A stretch of DNA of 64,000 nucleotides, from positions 39,942-103,941 of the forward strand of contig CANJIU010000025.1 of the NCBI GenBank assembly GCA_947474365.1, written 5' to 3'. Positions 19,801 through 27,876 of the stretch are shown here, one piece after another; position 1 is the stretch's first letter, and each line of letters opens with the position of its first letter. Under the pieces are notes generated by a model. That model did not search any database, was not told the DNA's origin, and saw only the letters and a list, made by a program, of their open reading frames with translations. Source of the DNA: Opitutia bacterium (lineage in GTDB: Bacteria > Verrucomicrobiota > Verrucomicrobiia > Opitutales > Opitutaceae). A program made the position numbers and the translations under genes.

Positions 19801-20854
19801 CGCCGGCGGTAGCCTTGCGGCCGTCATTGCGAGCAACGGCGCCAAGGAGATGCGGATTTGGAATTTGCACACCGGCCGACCGGCGGCGCCCGCACTGCCT
19901 TATTCGGCCGCAGTGTGGCGGGAAAGAAATCCGGTGAGTTTCAGCCCCGATGGCAAATGGGTCTCCGCCGGTTCACGGGAAGGCGAGGCCAAGGTCTGGG
20001 AAGTCGACAACGGGCGATTGGTCTACGAGTTGAAGGGCATGCGCGGGGCGGTGCGCCGGGTCGAATTCAGTCCAGACGGGAAACGCCTCGCCACCGTGGA
20101 AATGCTCGGCGGCGGCGAGCGGCTGTGGGATGCCGCGACCGGGGAGCCCGTGACGCCGCCCTTGAAGCACCAGGGAGCGTTTGGGTCGACGTCACCGGGA
20201 GGGTTTTCCCGGGACGGCCGGTTCATGCTCACGTTTTCGGTGTCGGCCGGATCGGTAGTGGTGTGGGACGTCGCCACCGGGAAACGGGTGGGGGCGCAAA
20301 TCGAACATGGGACGGCGCTCAGGACGGCGGTGTTCAGTCCGGATGGTTCGCAAGTATTGACCGCATGTGCCGACGGAGCCGCGCGGCTCTGGGACGTGAA
20401 GACCAGCCAGCTGGCCGCCGAGCCGATGCGACATGGCGCAGAACTGGGAGGGGCGACCTTCAGTCCGGATGGGCGTTTTATCAAAACGGCGACGCGAGAC
20501 GGCCCGGAGCGCATCTGGGCGGCGCCGCCCGCGGTGGGTGGACGAGCGCCCAAATGGTTGCTGCGGTTGACCACGCTACACGTCGGCAAGGTGATCAACG
20601 ACGATGGCGAGCCGGTGGACGAAACGGCGGAAAGTGCGGCGTGGGACAGCCTGCGCACCGAGATCAACGCATTGCCGGCCGACGCGCCGTATGCGGCGTG
20701 GGGCAAGTGGCTGCTGGCTGACGGTGGGAAGCGCACGCTCGCCCCGGGTTTTGAAATCACGCTGGCCGAAGCCGAGGCGCGCGGTTTGGCGGCGAAGCCG
20801 GTCGTCGCAGCCGAAGCAGACGACGACGTGCCGGACCCCACGCTGCTGCGATAG
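16805..20854 (+). CDS. STAND-class NTPase with transmembrane segment and WD40 repeats
   Basis: The 1349-residue product opens with PWPGLASFTED and FFFGREKETDEL, the entry of the nSTAND1 family. Walker A is GQSGLGKS (60-67) and Walker B is LAFDQFEEIF with Asp163. A winged-helix-like region ends near 430. A membrane segment (about 446-468) and a charged coiled coil (AQVALKQREAVLRQEAETRQ) follow, then WD40 repeats from about 560 to 1270 (for example FSPDGKRLATVE and ARLWDVKTSQLA). The start is TTG with GGAGG 8 bases upstream; no ATG or GTG is near. STAND proteins are ligand-triggered oligomerising switches, and the WD40 part would be the sensor or binding platform. Likely partner of the SIR2-TIR effector. 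Confidence 0.88.
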   Translation: MNVERSGEAGPRSASVDADNPWPGLASFTEDTRAFFFGREKETDELVRLIRRNTLTVLFGQSGLGKSSLLQAGAFPQLRDADYLPLYLRMDHSLSRHSAATADADSPPLAEQVKSALTAAIASARADAPAFRADETLWEYFHRKDIDIWSAKNRLLTPVLAFDQFEEIFTLGRASEAQRGRGHAFLVELADLVENRAPAALRAKFDSGELDIARYNFTKPSCQVVLSLREDFLPDLEGLKNEMRSIMQSRMRVKRLNGTQALEIVQKPAPHLLSEGVAERVVEFVAGARGGSAERLAELEVEPALLSVICRELNERRRTLGQAQITADLVSGNRREILTDFYERSVTDLPEAMRTFVEDRLLTKSGFRDNLALETALEFPGVTRPLIDTLVSRRLVRLEDRLGVQRVELTHDVLAEVIRTSRDERQSRLALEETKRREQIARRRMWLARGIAAGLLVGLTGVSWIAWRAIRAERAQVALKQREAVLRQEAETRQRAEARRWSRSDTAASARLLEEGKTQEGLAFLVHAARIDRDNPLVVPRLLSALATHSFVAPFGPSVRLPSAISSGFASSTDFSTDGRLVGVFGKDRVFRLVNFADGRVEREIRLGRNVERAGMSGDFVHAVSIEPPVWSRYEAASGKQVISMPISPEVRNASGSQDGHWSAWTVGQQMIQIVDARRGQIRAELAQPDGVNQSAHMAANGTRMAAVSAGRDKFRVWSVPDGALLAEVAPTDEKPSFGAFSFSADGRLIAMTKSGGLRLYEAATGQAVGPLLVHEGDSTNSRPRFTPDGSLVISGGTSRTVKVWNVRTGELAYPPLIHGGAIRGLVVSNNGKILVTHAGDGFSRFWDLTTGRMLLEPFKPSEGGRFSVALDGRHLVDVTAAGEVRRLVAEPNAAHALALPEVAGALGSAEWVANRPATVYRVTSRQLSWFDVATGREVVGGFVFPEPIQRYVMSANGHVMVVTTEAGAAQAWTPGAGGVKVVVLEGFPVGPEVRVEMNAGGSLAAVIASNGAKEMRIWNLHTGRPAAPALPYSAAVWRERNPVSFSPDGKWVSAGSREGEAKVWEVDNGRLVYELKGMRGAVRRVEFSPDGKRLATVEMLGGGERLWDAATGEPVTPPLKHQGAFGSTSPGGFSRDGRFMLTFSVSAGSVVVWDVATGKRVGAQIEHGTALRTAVFSPDGSQVLTACADGAARLWDVKTSQLAAEPMRHGAELGGATFSPDGRFIKTATRDGPERIWAAPPAVGGRAPKWLLRLTTLHVGKVINDDGEPVDETAESAAWDSLRTEINALPADAPYAAWGKWLLADGGKRTLAPGFEITLAEAEARGLAAKPVVAAEADDDVPDPTLLR

Positions 20855-20935
20855 CCTACGAAGCGGGCCCCGCGCCCCCGCCCACGACGCGATCGCCCCC
20901 CGGCCCACGACCCCGCCCCCACCGGCCCGAGCGCC

Positions 20936-20958
20936 AGTGTCACGTATTACGTGACACT
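20936..20958. repeat. Palindrome copy 1 (perfect 23-bp)
   Basis: Arm AGTGTCACGTA, one central T, then its exact reverse complement. It is followed by TTTTT, so on the plus strand it could also act as an intrinsic terminator for the STAND gene, whose stop is 82 bp upstream. Confidence 0.9.
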
Positions 20959-20989
20959 TTTTCCGCCTTCCCCTCGTAACGCGATCCAA

Positions 20990-21012
20990 AGTGTCACTTA
21001 ATACGTGACACT
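20990..21012. repeat. Palindrome copy 2, directly before the small HTH gene
   Basis: Left arm AGTGTCACTTA, right arm TACGTGACACT: one mismatch from perfect symmetry. Its right edge is 6 bases before the ATG at 21019, covering the place where a promoter or ribosome-binding site would lie. This fits an operator for self-control by the HTH protein. It is followed by TTTT. Confidence 0.9.
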
Positions 21013-21018
21013 TTTCCG

Positions 21019-21402
21019 ATGATGGGCAAGACGTCGGGGACGATGATTCCCTCACTTCCGGCGCGGATGAAACAAGTGATGCCACTGGTGGACCTGCTGA
21101 TTCTTGCCGCAGAGGAGTCCGCGAAATCCGCCCGGGCCGCTTACAAAGAACGGAAACGCCCGCGCCGCGGTGCGACCGTTCGGCCGGGACCCGAAACGCC
21201 GCTCTGGAATGAGTTGGTGGTCGCCGCGCGGGAGCAACTTGCCGGCTACGGCGACAAGGCCCGGCTGGCGCGCATTCTCGGCGTCCCACGGCAGCGGGTG
21301 CACCAATATCTCCGCGCCGCCTCCGCCTGCCCGGACGCTGAACGCACCCTCCTCCTCCTCGCGTGGGTCCAGGCCCGCCGCAGTGGCCGCGACCTTCTTT
21401 GA
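21019..21402 (+). CDS. Small helix-turn-helix protein flanked by palindromes, possible regulator
   Basis: The 127-residue protein is rich in Arg and Lys (AYKERKRPRR at 41-50). It has a Cro/XRE-like helix-turn-helix at about 79-99: KARLARILGVPRQRVHQYL, where the second helix follows the GV(P/S) turn typical of such domains. No other domain is recognised. Two copies of a 23-bp palindrome lie upstream and two downstream, one ending 6 bases before the start, so the protein may bind these sites and control itself and perhaps the SIR2-TIR/STAND genes. No clear Shine-Dalgarno is seen; Met9 or Met17 could be the true start. The family name is unknown to me. Confidence 0.7.
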   Translation: MMGKTSGTMIPSLPARMKQVMPLVDLLILAAEESAKSARAAYKERKRPRRGATVRPGPETPLWNELVVAAREQLAGYGDKARLARILGVPRQRVHQYLRAASACPDAERTLLLLAWVQARRSGRDLL

Positions 21403-21422
21403 AGCCCCGGCGCCGTTTTCAC

Positions 21423-21445
21423 AGTGTCACTTAATACGTGACACT
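21423..21445. repeat. Palindrome copy 3, after the HTH gene
   Basis: Identical to copy 2 over all 23 bases, but the symmetry extends outwards here (TCAC on the left and GTGA on the right), giving a 31-bp palindrome at 21419-21449. It starts 21 bases after the HTH stop codon. Confidence 0.9.
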
Positions 21446-21476
21446 GTGATTGGATTCGCCTCTGAAGACATAAAAA

Positions 21477-21499
21477 AGTGTCACGTATTAAGTGACACT
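21477..21499. repeat. Palindrome copy 4, inverted relative to copies 2 and 3
   Basis: The exact reverse complement of copies 2 and 3 (left arm AGTGTCACGTA, right arm TAAGTGACACT). Preceded by AAAAAA on the plus strand, so on the minus strand it is followed by a T-run. Together with copy 3 it forms a larger inverted pair around a 31-base spacer. Confidence 0.9.
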
Positions 21500-21651
21500 G
21501 TGACGAGCGCTGATCGGGCGGGGACGGCGGAAAAATCGGGGATTTTCCGGGGCCCACGCAAGGGCTGAGGGCGGAATGTGGGGCGCGCGGGCGCACGCTT
21601 CGTTTGACAACCGGGCGCCGGCGCGCGTGGGTTCTGCCCTCGAACACTCCC

Positions 21652-22767
21652 GTGCCCGCCCGCGAAAAAATTCTCGTCGCCATGTCCGGCGGAGTCGACA
21701 GCTCCGTCGCCGCGCTGCTGCTCAAACAGCAGGGTTGCGACCTCGTTGGCGCGTACATGAAGAACTGGATCAACGAGGACAACATCGTCGGCGACTGTCC
21801 GTGGCAGCGCGACATCGAGGACGCCCGCGCCGTGGCCGATCATCTCGGGATCGAGTTTCACGTCGTGAACCTGATGCGCGACTATCGGGAAAAGATCGTC
21901 GACTACCTGCTCGACGGTTACGCCCGCGGCCTCACGCCGAATCCCGACATCATGTGCAACCGAGAAATCAAGTTCGGAGTGTTCCGCGCGTGGGCCAGGG
22001 ACCACGGCTTCGACGCGGTGGCGACCGGGCATTATGCGCGTCGTGTGTCTATTGCCGGGTTTGCCGCCCACGAACCTGACTCAACGAGCCCAGCTACGTT
22101 CCAGCTCTGGGAAGGCGCCGACAAGAACAAGGATCAGTCGTACTTCCTCGCGCTCCTCTCGCAGGCGCAGCTGGCCGACGCGCGTTTTCCGATCGGGCAC
22201 CTGCCAAAGCCGGAACTGCGGGCGTTGGCCCGGGAGGCAAAGTTGCCCACGGCGGACAAAAAGGACAGCCAGGGGATTTGTTTCATCGGCGAAGTGAAGA
22301 TGGCCGATTTTCTGCGCGCCTACGTGCCGGACGCCCCAGGCCCGATCGTCCGCGCCACTGATGGCCGCGAACTAGGGACACACCGCGGATTGCACTTCTT
22401 CACTCTCGGGCAACGCAAGGGGATCGGCGTACCGTCGAACACCGACCACGAGGCCTACGTCGTGGTCGGCAAGCGCGCGTCCGATCGCGCCCTTCTGGTC
22501 GCGTTCGATCATCCAGATGCGCCCGGACTGTTTCAATCGGAGGTGCGCGTGCACGCCCTCAGCTGGATTGGCGAGCCGGTCACGACGGCGCGTCCTCTGG
22601 AGGGCCGGGTGCGCTATCGTGACCCGCGGGTGCCAATGGAATATTTCCCGACCGGAGAGAGTTCCGCGCTCATCCGCTTCCAGCAGCCCCAACGCGGGCT
22701 CGCGAGCGGACAGGTGCTGGCACTCTACGCCGGCGAACAGTTGCTCGGTGGCGGCATCTACCTCTAA
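21652..22767 (+). CDS. mnmA: tRNA-specific 2-thiouridylase MnmA
   Basis: Adds sulfur to position 2 of U34 in tRNA Lys, Glu and Gln, using ATP and sulfur relayed from cysteine desulfurase. The product (371 residues from the GTG at 21652) has the PP-loop motif [10 protein letters not shown], the catalytic cysteine in [12 protein letters not shown] and the second cysteine in SQGICFIGE. It also has the GQRKGIGV segment and a C-terminal beta-barrel region. An in-frame TTG at 21604 would add 16 Arg-rich residues with no family match, so GTG is preferred. Single gene after the palindrome cluster, followed by the FUSC gene 24 bp later. Confidence 0.95.
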   Translation: MPAREKILVAMSGGVDSSVAALLLKQQGCDLVGAYMKNWINEDNIVGDCPWQRDIEDARAVADHLGIEFHVVNLMRDYREKIVDYLLDGYARGLTPNPDIMCNREIKFGVFRAWARDHGFDAVATGHYARRVSIAGFAAHEPDSTSPATFQLWEGADKNKDQSYFLALLSQAQLADARFPIGHLPKPELRALAREAKLPTADKKDSQGICFIGEVKMADFLRAYVPDAPGPIVRATDGRELGTHRGLHFFTLGQRKGIGVPSNTDHEAYVVVGKRASDRALLVAFDHPDAPGLFQSEVRVHALSWIGEPVTTARPLEGRVRYRDPRVPMEYFPTGESSALIRFQQPQRGLASGQVLALYAGEQLLGGGIYL

Positions 22768-22791
22768 TGGAGACATGTCCGGCCAACGTCC

Positions 22792-24951
22792 ATGACCGCA
22801 GCCCTGCTCGCGCAACTCAAGGACGCCGCCTCGCTGCAGCCTGACTTGAGCCGCGCCTTGCGCGCGACCATCGCGTTCATGGTGCCGGTGTTGCTCGCAG
22901 CGACGGGATGGATCTCGTTCGACATGTCATTTGTCGCAATCGCGGCGCAGAACATCGCGATGGTCGATGTTCGTGGCGACTACCGGCTGCGCCTCGCGCT
23001 CCTCGTCTCGATGACGGTGGTTTTTGCCGGGGCGGCCGCCCTTGGCGCCACCGTCGCTCACAACTTCACGGTGGCAGTACTCGCCACTGGTTTGATGGCA
23101 GTGTTTGGCGGCGTCTGGCGGCACCTGAGCAGCGATTATGGTCCGTCGCTGGCGATATCGTCCACGCTCGTGTTTTTCATCGGACTGGGCGCCCGTCACG
23201 GAGTGGCGAATCCCGGCACTCTTGCCCTCGCCGCCGGGTGCGGCGGACTATGGGGCGTGCTCATTCAGGTGGCGAACTGGCCGTTCCGACCGCAGCATGC
23301 CGTCCGCCGGACGGTCGCCGACAGTTGTCTCGCAGTGGCCAACCTGTTCGACGCGCTCACCCCAGTTCCGGCTGAAGAAGAGGCGCGCCGCCTCGAACGC
23401 GTGGCCGAATGCGAGGCCGCCCTCCGCACGGCCCTCGATCAGGCTTACACCACGCTTGAGGTCTCCCGCCCCGGCCCGCTGCACACCCGACTGGAAACGC
23501 TCAATCTCGCCACCGCCCGGCTCGCCACCCGGGTCGTCGCGCTCAACACCGCGATCGAATCCGTCGATGTCGACACCACGCTCGGCTCCGCGCTCGAACC
23601 AGCGCTCACCGCGCTGGCCAACCTCGGACGCAACATTGCGATTGCCGTCGTGTCGCGCCAGCCCGCCCATCTCATCGCCTGCGAGGTACGGTTCCGCGAG
23701 CTGGCGTCCATTCTCGGCGTGCTCCGCACCCGGGTTTCCCGCGATCCCGTTCACGCTCAAATTGCCGAGATCGTGCGCCAAATCGAGCAGGTGCTCCCAA
23801 GTCTGCACGACGCGGTGCGGGCGACGGTTGAACGCGCCAACGAACGCGCCGCGTCCTCGTTCGAGCTGCCCGACCTGCGCACCCTTTCGCTCCGTCCCCT
23901 CGCCTCCGCGCTGAATCTCTCCTGGAACATCGATCCGTCGCTCGTCCGCTACACCTTGCGTCTCGCCGCGCTCACGATGCTCGGCGTCCTCGCGTTCAAG
24001 CTCCATGGCACGCCTCATGGCTACTGGCTGCCCTTCACGGTCGTCGTCGTTCTGCAGCCCGACTACGGCTCCACCCGCCAGCGCGCCGCCCAGCGCGTCG
24101 TCGGCACACTCGTGGGCAGCACGCTCGCCAGCCTCCTGCTCTGGGTGGAACCGTCGTGGACCGTCCTGATGGCGGTCACGGCGATAGCGATGTTCGCGTT
24201 CGGGTACTTCCTGAAACGCAACTACGCCTTCGCGGTTTTCTTCATCACACTCTTCATTGTCTTCGTCACGGAGGCCAACGAACCCGTCACCCTCGCGTTT
24301 ACCATCGAACGTCTCGCGAGCACGCTGGCAGGCGGCGCGCTCGCGCTGGCCGCCGCGTTTGTGTTCTGGCCGGTTTGGGAGCGCGACCGGCTCCCGCCGA
24401 TTCTCGCGCAGACGTTTCGCGCCAACCGCGATTATCTCGGCCTCCTGATCACACGGCTCAAGACCGGCGGTGCATTTGATCGCGAGGTGATCGATGCGAA
24501 GCGGCGCGCCGAGGCGGCAAACAGTGCCGCGTTTTCCTCCCTCCGCCGGTTGAACGGCGATCCCAAAAATCAGCAGGAAGGTCTGGAACACGCCGCCACC
24601 CTGGTAAACGGAAACCAGCGGCTCACGCGCGTGCTCAGCGGGCTGGCGCTGCATTTCACGCCCGGACGTCCGATCCAGGAGAGTGCGCTGGCCGGCTTTG
24701 CCGGGCCCGCCGCTGAGGCATTGCAACGGCTCGGAGACGCGATGGAGCACGGCCATCCGGGGCCGGGACAGCTTTCGTCATTGCGCACGGCGTTGGCGAG
24801 CGACCTCCTCCCCGGCCCGCCAGCCAATGATGATGAACGCTGGATCCACACCCAACTGAGCCGTGCCACGACCGAGCTGAGCACGCTGTTGCTCACGCTC
24901 GAGTCCGCTGCGCCACCCTGGAGCGATCGGCCGGACCACCCGGCAGACTGA
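22792..24951 (+). CDS. FUSC-family inner-membrane protein (YccS/aromatic acid exporter type)
   Basis: The 719 residues show the two-block FUSC layout. An N-terminal set of membrane helices (about 25-165, e.g. ATIAFMVPVLLAATGWISFDM) is followed by a long soluble helical region (about 170-385). A second set of membrane helices (about 390-530) contains HGYWLPFTVVVVLQPDYGSTRQRAAQRVVGTLVGS, the most conserved FUSC signature, given here only as a landmark. A cytoplasmic tail ends the protein. Members are proposed to export aromatic acids or fusaric acid, but many are untested. It ends 5 bp from the converging LysE gene. Confidence 0.88.
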   Translation: MTAALLAQLKDAASLQPDLSRALRATIAFMVPVLLAATGWISFDMSFVAIAAQNIAMVDVRGDYRLRLALLVSMTVVFAGAAALGATVAHNFTVAVLATGLMAVFGGVWRHLSSDYGPSLAISSTLVFFIGLGARHGVANPGTLALAAGCGGLWGVLIQVANWPFRPQHAVRRTVADSCLAVANLFDALTPVPAEEEARRLERVAECEAALRTALDQAYTTLEVSRPGPLHTRLETLNLATARLATRVVALNTAIESVDVDTTLGSALEPALTALANLGRNIAIAVVSRQPAHLIACEVRFRELASILGVLRTRVSRDPVHAQIAEIVRQIEQVLPSLHDAVRATVERANERAASSFELPDLRTLSLRPLASALNLSWNIDPSLVRYTLRLAALTMLGVLAFKLHGTPHGYWLPFTVVVVLQPDYGSTRQRAAQRVVGTLVGSTLASLLLWVEPSWTVLMAVTAIAMFAFGYFLKRNYAFAVFFITLFIVFVTEANEPVTLAFTIERLASTLAGGALALAAAFVFWPVWERDRLPPILAQTFRANRDYLGLLITRLKTGGAFDREVIDAKRRAEAANSAAFSSLRRLNGDPKNQQEGLEHAATLVNGNQRLTRVLSGLALHFTPGRPIQESALAGFAGPAAEALQRLGDAMEHGHPGPGQLSSLRTALASDLLPGPPANDDERWIHTQLSRATTELSTLLLTLESAAPPWSDRPDHPAD

Positions 24952-24956
24952 TGCGC

Positions 24957-25592
24957 TTACCTCGACGCGAACACGAGGCTCACGGCGAAGCCGAGGAACA
25001 CCACGCCGAGCGCGCGATCGATCCAATGGCCGTGGCGGAGAAACGCCCCGCGCACCCCGGTCCGCGTGAACAGTACGGAGACGAGACAAAACCACACCAT
25101 CGTCACCGCCGACATCCAAAGGCCATAACCGGCTTGGATCAGCTTCGGCGTCGCCGGGTTGACCACCAGCACGAAGAGCGAAACGAAAAAAAGCGTCACC
25201 TTGGGATTGAGCGCATTCGTGACAAAACCCGTGGCGAAGGCACCACGGGTGGACGGCGGTTCGGGCGCCCCGCTCAAGGGATCCGACACCGTTTCCGATC
25301 GCGGTTTTGCCCGCAGCGATTGCACGCCGAGCCACGCGATGTAGGCGGCGCCGGCGTATTTCACGATGCCGAACCAAAGCTCCGAGCCGCGAATGAGCAG
25401 GCCCAGACCGAGCAACGAATAGGCCACGTGCAACAGGATCGCCGTGCCCACTCCGAGACTCGTCCACACGGCGGTGCGCCTTCCGTGGACGAGGCTTTGC
25501 TTCAGCACGATGGCAAAATCAGGCCCGGGGCTGGCGACCGCGAGCAAGTGGGCAAACGCGACCTGAGAGAACTCCAGCCAGTGATCGTGCAT
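24957..25592 (-). CDS. LysE/RhtB-family amino-acid exporter
   Basis: Predicted inner-membrane exporter of amino acids or their derivatives. The 211-residue product has about six membrane helices and the family start FAHLLAVASPGPDFAIVLKQSL, with the SPGP motif, then AAYIAWLGVQSLRAK. ATG at 25592 is preferred because GGAG sits about 10 bases upstream; an in-frame TTG at 25613 is the alternative. It is the last gene of the long minus-strand run that begins at mraZ. The substrate cannot be read from the sequence. Confidence 0.88.
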   Translation of the reverse strand: MHDHWLEFSQVAFAHLLAVASPGPDFAIVLKQSLVHGRRTAVWTSLGVGTAILLHVAYSLLGLGLLIRGSELWFGIVKYAGAAYIAWLGVQSLRAKPRSETVSDPLSGAPEPPSTRGAFATGFVTNALNPKVTLFFVSLFVLVVNPATPKLIQAGYGLWMSAVTMVWFCLVSVLFTRTGVRGAFLRHGHWIDRALGVVFLGFAVSLVFASR

Positions 25593-25617
25593 CAGGCGAA
25601 CTCCGCGACCCAACCAG

Positions 25618-26130
25618 CTAGAGCGCGACCTGCTTGAATTTCGGATCCGCGATCATCCGGTCAAACTGTCGGCCTTCGACAAATGCGCGCACATTGCGGC
25701 TCTCCGGGAATTTTTTTGCCGCCTGGTCCAACGTCTTGCGCGCCTCGTCGATTCGGCCCAGCAGCGCCAGCACATAGATTCGTTTCAACCACGGCTCCAC
25801 GTTCTTGGGGTCGGCGTCGGCGTCGGCCTCGTAGGCCTTCAACGCACCCTCATAGGCCTCCTTGGCGGCGGGCTTCCGGCCCAGTTGCACCCGAACCACC
25901 CCAAGGTTGATCCAATAGGCGGCGTTGTCGGGACACACCTGGATCGCCTTGGCCATGAGTCCCTCGGCCCGCGGAAGATCCCGGAGGTTGACGGCGAAGT
26001 CCGCCTCGGCCGCGAGATGAGCCGCCTCTTTGCGCTGCAGATCAGTAATCTCCGGCTTCCGGCGGCAGCCCGCACCGACGACCAGCGCGGTGGCGGTGGC
26101 GAGGACGAGCGCGATGTGGTGGGCCTTCAT
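25618..26130 (-). CDS. TPR-repeat lipoprotein
   Basis: The 170 residues begin with a lipoprotein signal peptide (LATATALVVGAGC, lipidated Cys22). About three TPR motifs follow, for example AAYWINLGVVRVQLGRKPAAKEAYEGAL split over two helices, then a short C-terminal helix. It should be a small scaffold attached to a membrane facing the periplasm. It lies 27 bp after the PilB/GspE ATPase gene on the same strand, so it may serve the type IV pilus or type II secretion machinery, but this rests on context only. Confidence 0.8.
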   Translation of the reverse strand: MKAHHIALVLATATALVVGAGCRRKPEITDLQRKEAAHLAAEADFAVNLRDLPRAEGLMAKAIQVCPDNAAYWINLGVVRVQLGRKPAAKEAYEGALKAYEADADADPKNVEPWLKRIYVLALLGRIDEARKTLDQAAKKFPESRNVRAFVEGRQFDRMIADPKFKQVAL

Positions 26131-26157
26131 CGTTCGGAACGCGACGCCATCGGAGAA

Positions 26158-27870
26158 TCACATGTCCGCCGGGACGTTCGACAGCGCCTCCTCAATCGTC
26201 GTGAGGCCGTCCTTTACCTTCAAGATACTGTCCTGGTGCAGCGTCTTCATGCCACCGCGCATCGCGATTTTTTTCAGTTCGGCGGTCTCCGCCTCCTTGT
26301 TGATCGCCTCGACCAGCTCCTCGTTGCTGACCATCAGTTCGTGGATGCCGACGCGGCCCTTGTAGCCGCTGCCGCCACACTTCGGGCAGCCCTTCGGGTT
26401 GATTTTGAAGATCTGCCCGTTCCAGCCGATGGCGCGCTCCATCAATTCGCGTTCGCGGCCCTCCGGCGTATAGGGGACGCGGCATTGCTTGCAGACGCGG
26501 CGCATCAGGCGCTGGGCGCAGACACAGAGCAGCGACGACGACACCATGAACGACTCCACGCCCATTTCCGTCAGACGGGAGACAGTGGTCGGCGCATCGT
26601 TCGTGTGCAGTGTCGAGATGAGCAAGTGACCGGTGAGGGCGGCCTCGACCGCGATGCCCGCCGTTTCCTTGTCGCGGATTTCGCCCACCAGGATGATGTC
26701 GGGATCTTGGCGCAGGAACGCGCGCAACGCGGCGGCAAAGGTAAGTCCGATTTGCCGGTGCATCTGCATCTGGTTCAGACCGGGCAGCGTGTATTCGATC
26801 GGGTCCTCGGCCGTGCGGATGACGATGTCCGGCGTATTGATTTCATTGAGCGCCGAGTAGAGCGTCATCGACTTGCCCGAACCGGTCGGCCCGCAGTGAA
26901 GAATCATCCCGTACGGCTGGCGGATGCACTCGCGGTACTTCGCGAGATTCTCCTCGGAAAAGCCCAACGCCGGCAGCGGCAACGTCGTCTTCTGCTTGTC
27001 GAGGATACGCATGACCACGCCTTCGCCGTGATTCAGCGGCGCGGTCGAGACGCGCAAGTCGAGGTCGAGGTTCTTTTTTGTGTACTGCTTGAAAATGATG
27101 CGTCCGTCCTGCGGCAACCGGCGCTCCGAGATGTCGAGGTTGCACATGATCTTCAGGCGCGCGACGAGTGCCGGGCCCACCTTTTTCGGCAGGCGGAGCT
27201 TTTCATGGCAGATGCCGTCGATCCGGTTGCGGACGATGACTTCCTTTTCCTGCGGTTCGACGTGAATGTCGCTCGTGCCCGAAAAGTACGCATCCTCGAT
27301 GATGCGGTTGGCGAGCTGGATGATCGGGCCGGACTCCTCGTTGACATCGTCCTCCTTGAGTTCGCCTTCAGCCGCCCCTTCACCGTATTCGGCGCCGATC
27401 TGCATCACGACGTCGTCGAAGCCGGCAGCCTTTTCCTGTCCTTTGTTGAACTTGTCCTTGATGTCCTTCTCCCGGGCGAGGAGGCGAACCACCGGCTTGC
27501 CGGTCATCTCCTGAATCTTCGTCGGCAGCGTGACCTCGAAGGGATTCGCGAACGCGACCAGCAGCATGTCACCGACCTGACCGACCGGGAGCACGAGATT
27601 TTCCTGGCAAAAATCCTGCGGGATCCGCTCGAACGTCTGCGGCGAAACGCGGTAATGCGCGACGTTGTACGGCGAGAGGTTGAGGGCGCGCGCCTTGGCC
27701 ACAAGGCACTGGAAGGCGCTGATTTTGAATTCCTCCTGCAACAGCTTGTCGAGGGCGTCGCCGCTCAGGTCGTCGGTTCGGGCGCCCAGCGCGGTCCGCT
27801 GGTCGGCGGTGAGTCGCCCCATGTCGACGAGCTTGGAAACGATCTGAAGCTGAATTTTTCCGAGAGGCAT
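26158..27870 (-). CDS. GspE/PilB-family secretion/pilus assembly ATPase
   Basis: A cytoplasmic hexameric ATPase that drives type IV pilus extension or type II secretion. The 570 residues start with an MshEN-type domain (about 1-150). The ATPase core has Walker [11 protein letters not shown], the Asp box [11 protein letters not shown], Walker B region [16 protein letters not shown] and the His box [16 protein letters not shown] zinc-binding tetracysteine region follows (CKQCRVPYT and [15 protein letters not shown]), typical of PilB and GspE but not PilT. The upstream gene encodes a stand-alone MshEN domain, and a TPR lipoprotein follows. PilB and GspE cannot be told apart with confidence here. 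Confidence 0.92.
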   Translation of the reverse strand: MPLGKIQLQIVSKLVDMGRLTADQRTALGARTDDLSGDALDKLLQEEFKISAFQCLVAKARALNLSPYNVAHYRVSPQTFERIPQDFCQENLVLPVGQVGDMLLVAFANPFEVTLPTKIQEMTGKPVVRLLAREKDIKDKFNKGQEKAAGFDDVVMQIGAEYGEGAAEGELKEDDVNEESGPIIQLANRIIEDAYFSGTSDIHVEPQEKEVIVRNRIDGICHEKLRLPKKVGPALVARLKIMCNLDISERRLPQDGRIIFKQYTKKNLDLDLRVSTAPLNHGEGVVMRILDKQKTTLPLPALGFSEENLAKYRECIRQPYGMILHCGPTGSGKSMTLYSALNEINTPDIVIRTAEDPIEYTLPGLNQMQMHRQIGLTFAAALRAFLRQDPDIILVGEIRDKETAGIAVEAALTGHLLISTLHTNDAPTTVSRLTEMGVESFMVSSSLLCVCAQRLMRRVCKQCRVPYTPEGRERELMERAIGWNGQIFKINPKGCPKCGGSGYKGRVGIHELMVSNEELVEAINKEAETAELKKIAMRGGMKTLHQDSILKVKDGLTTIEEALSNVPADM

Positions 27871-27876
27871 GGGCGT

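Noticed and set aside
20936..21499. Insertion-sequence ends around the HTH gene
   Set aside because: The HTH protein has no transposase or recombinase motif and no target duplication is visible; kept as one of several possibilities, not annotated.
21604..21630. TTGACA before mnmA as a promoter
   Set aside because: No -10 box at 16-18 bases; the downstream region is very GC-rich.
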